From Meconema thalassinum (Eukaryota; Arthropoda; Insecta; Orthoptera; Tettigoniidae): a stretch of DNA of 64,000 nt. The notes under the pieces were generated by a model. The model had not been told where the DNA came from and made no database searches. It saw only the letters and a list, made by a program, of their open reading frames with translations. The translations under genes were made by a program, and so were the position numbers. Location of the stretch: assembly GCA_946902985.2 (NCBI GenBank), contig OX336388.2, positions 125,837,894 through 125,901,893 on the forward strand, written 5' to 3'. Positions 61,913 to 64,000 of the stretch are shown here, piece after piece (within the stretch, counting starts at the first letter, position 1; each line of letters begins with the position of its first letter).

Positions 61913-62009
61913 ATAATATATTTGGAACTGTTGATAAACATATGTTGTTCAGATGTGTAGTAGCGCTGGTAGGCTGCGCCTCACATTTCTCATTACTCGC
62001 TATATAAGA

Positions 62010-62430
62010 GGTTGGTTGGTTGGGTTCTCAGTTTAGGTTAGGGGCTACGACAACGCAGTCATGTAGCCCCGTGTATTTTGGGTGTGTGTGTAGAATCTGT
62101 CTGACAACCGGTGTTAATTGTGATGACTGTATTAGTGTGTGTTATCTGTTTCCAATTCAAGTAAGGACTGCAGACATGGAATTTTTTCAAGTAGTTCCTA
62201 CTTTTGCCGCCAAACGCCACCGTCAACGACTACTAGTTCAGAACTTGGTTACCAGATGCCACTGCAGTCGGCTCCTGGCGACGAACGTTGGAACATAAGA
62301 GCGTTTGTCAAATGTTTAACCTACAATTTAGCTTCACACAGGTGTAATCAGTGGAAGGTTCTTTAACATGCCAAAAATCTATGACATGGGACCGACGGCT
62401 TTACTTCCCCTCCGAAGGAAGGCATACTGA
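62010..62430 (-). mobile_element. SINE S1, reverse copy without head
   Basis: It contains the tail (GGTTGGTTGGGTTCTCAG, GCCCCGTGTATTTTGGGTG), the middle with CCTACTTTTGCCGCCAAACG, and stops at CCTTCCTTCGGAGGGG.. before the tRNA part, near 62430. Its tail faces the head of the 61500..61912 copy. Confidence 0.8.
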
Positions 62431-62718
62431 GGCCTATGTAACAGGGTTGGGAGGTGTGGCTAAGGACACTCCATTCATTTCCATTGTAACGGTGAAGGCT
62501 CAGGCGTCCAGAGCCTAAGCGAGATTTGCCAACACCGACATGATTTTTGTATTTAGTAGAACAGATTCAACGTTTTTCAAGAAGACTTAGCTCACCCTCT
62601 TGAAGCTTTCTCTTTTCCCTCTTTCATTCTCGGAAGGACTATTAGTTACCAGTTACCAGAAACACTCTTAGAAGACAAATACCTGATAATCATTTTTTAA
62701 ACTCAAATGGGATCCCTT

Positions 62719-62900
62719 GAAACTCAGCAATTCTTCTAGGTTTGTGTTTTGTCTTGTGTGGGGTTTCGCCTAGGACACCAAGGTGGCTCATCGGCGGGCT
62801 CTTGGTGCCCCCGCCCGAACCCCCACAGGAGTAACGAACTGAGCGCCACCTCCCTTTATGTAGAGTGCAACTGCACTACTTGACTGCGAGAACTAAGTGC
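62719..62900 (-). mobile_element. retrozyme-like unit, copy 4
   Basis: The minus strand ends ...AGAAGAATTGCTGAGTTT at 62719, the same 3' terminus as the copies at 7160 and 53233. It extends upstream to AGTTCTCGCAGTCAAG and stops near 62900, so it is 5'-truncated. No clear target duplication is left. It contains the hammerhead-like fold at 62758..62831. Confidence 0.7.
62758..62831 (-). ncRNA. hammerhead-ribozyme-like fold (copy 4)
   Basis: On the minus strand: TGTGGGGG, GTT, CGGGC, loop GGGGGCACCAAGA, GCCCG, CCGATGA, GCC ... GGC, GAAA, CCCCACA. Stem I, II and III strands are identical to copy 1 although the loops have changed. This is the fourth copy with C at core position 4. Confidence 0.45.
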
Positions 62901-63059
62901 AATTAAAATATTTCCGCCAGAGAGTACCATGATGCGGCAGGGATAGCAGTACCAGTGGCAGTACCATCTACCGAAACTTATTAAAAAAAAAAAAAAAAAA
63001 AAGGAAGTACGGTATTCAGTTTAAGATCCGGCCATAGGTGGGTTCATGGGTTGCACGAT

Positions 63060-63436
63060 TCGGGGTTGGGTCGGGCCGATGCGAGCGCCATCTATTGCCT
63101 CTCCCGAGAAACAAAGCGTCCGCGACATTGTTGTAAAAGCCGGAGTAAATACGTGTGGTGAGAAGCGTAGGACTCCTATATGACAAGGACTTGTTTCCTA
63201 ATATCCACACATTGTTGAGAATTTTGTGTACCATCCCTGTGACTACAAGCACTGCTGAGAGGTCATTTTCTACACTACGTCGGCTGAAAACATATCTTAG
63301 GAACACCATGGGTGCAGACAGGCTGACTGGACTAGCAGCACTGAATATTCACCGGGAAATTGAAGTCAACAGTACAGAAGTAGTTTCCGTTTTGAAAAAA
63401 TCTGCTAGGCGGCTGGATTTGTTCTGTGAAATTTAA
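63060..63436 (+). pseudogene. hAT transposase C-terminal dimerisation domain (THAP12-like)
   Basis: The open frame 63155..63436 reads DLFPNIHTLLRILCTIPVTT, STAERSFSTLRRLKTYLRN, TMGADRLTGLAALNIHREI and ends VSVLKKSARRLDLFCEI. The 'P.....l..l..iP.sta.aERsFS.lrrlKt.lRstM...RLs.la.l.ih' signature is the hAT dimerisation domain as in 52-kDa repressor (THAP12)-type proteins. It is intact in itself but has no upstream DDE core in the window, so it is a truncated element. It could serve as a captured exon only if expressed. Confidence 0.8.
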
Positions 63437-64000
63437 GTTTCCACTTTATTCAAACAACGTTAATGTTAATTCAGTAATACATGATTTGTATTCAACTATT
63501 TGTTTAAACTTGCATTCAACCTGTGTAATTAAGTTCAACTTGAAATTCTAGAAATGTTTAAGATTTTTTATTATAATGTTAGTTATTAAGGAAAATTAAA
63601 TTAACTTATATATTTTCACATACATTACATAAAATATTTGTTACAATCCATAACACTATGGTATACAGTTATATCTCGTAATTTTTAGTTCCAATTAAAT
63701 TTACATATTCAAAATCAAAATGTTATTGTTAATTTCCTAAAACCTCTACTAGTTCTTGGTATAAGCAATTCAAAACTTAGTAAATGATTGCAGATAATTG
63801 ATGTTTAACATCAATCTGACGATCCTCGTAGCTGGATATATAGTTATGATAATAGTGAGCAGAGCAATCCAGTCGTTATCACTCTGATCGTGATCAAAAG
63901 TTAATTCTTGATAAAAATCACGCAGTTCCTTTTTATTACGTGTATAACCTTAGCTCAATGGTACTGTAACTAAAATTTGTATAAAACCAATGCACATTTT
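63437..64000. other. no recognisable gene
   Basis: Very AT-rich DNA after the hAT fragment. It has AATAAA-like and TATATA-like strings by composition alone. I see no open frame or repeat termini. Confidence 0.5.

Overview
This window comes from a large, repeat-rich eukaryotic genome, almost certainly an insect. The evidence is spliced host genes with GT/AG introns, tRNA-derived SINEs with A and B boxes, and dense layers of mariner, hAT, pogo/Tigger, PIF/Harbinger, Helitron and non-LTR elements. The style of the SINEs and LINE tails suggests a polyneopteran, but that is a weak inference from memory. No prokaryotic genes, CRISPR arrays or rRNA were seen.

Two host genes are well supported. (1) On the minus strand, four coding exons (8886..8776, 8512..8414, 8311..8175, 1533..1299) encode residues 1-194 of a RAD1 homologue, the middle subunit of the 9-1-1 DNA-damage checkpoint clamp. 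All splice phases agree. The remaining C-terminal exons lie beyond the left edge of the window. Intron 3 is 6.6 kb and packed with transposon remains. (2) At 37566..38063 (+) a 165-residue centromeric histone H3 variant (CenH3/CENP-A type) is intact in one coding exon. A splice acceptor sits directly before its ATG and a polyadenylation signal lies downstream. Smaller host-like pieces are one THAP zinc-finger first exon (25105..25218, minus), one decayed THAP-like start (49899..50048) and a speculative acidic exon (59498..59618).

The rest is mostly mobile DNA. Many boundaries can be fixed from target-site duplications (TSDs): hAT elements at 15545..15826, 16400..18714, 23512..24221, 26412..29923, 46899..47654, 47941..48646 and 50998..53303; TA-flanked elements at 18970..19353, 21496..22163, 33641..34822, 35875..37197, 45918..47782 and 54672..55482; Helitron-like elements at 26675..29505 and 42210..45754; and a retroposon at 38640..40101 with a 12-bp TSD and poly(A). 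Nesting is common: a Helitron inside a hAT, a hAT inside a pogo-like element, a hAT inside a transposase reading frame, and a LINE ORF split by a retroposon.

The most unusual material is a family of ~244-bp units (6811..7160, 52511..53233, 62719..62900). Each unit carries a hammerhead-ribozyme-like fold (stem III, GUC/GUU, stem I, CCGAUGA, stem II, GAAA). Members share one 3' end, show unit-to-unit junctions expected of tandem or circular templates, and are flanked by 12-13 bp TSDs. They look like insect retrozymes. Two other foldback families here carry degenerate hammerhead-core motifs. A ~50-bp hairpin-plus-AAAACAACAA tail motif recurs seven times.
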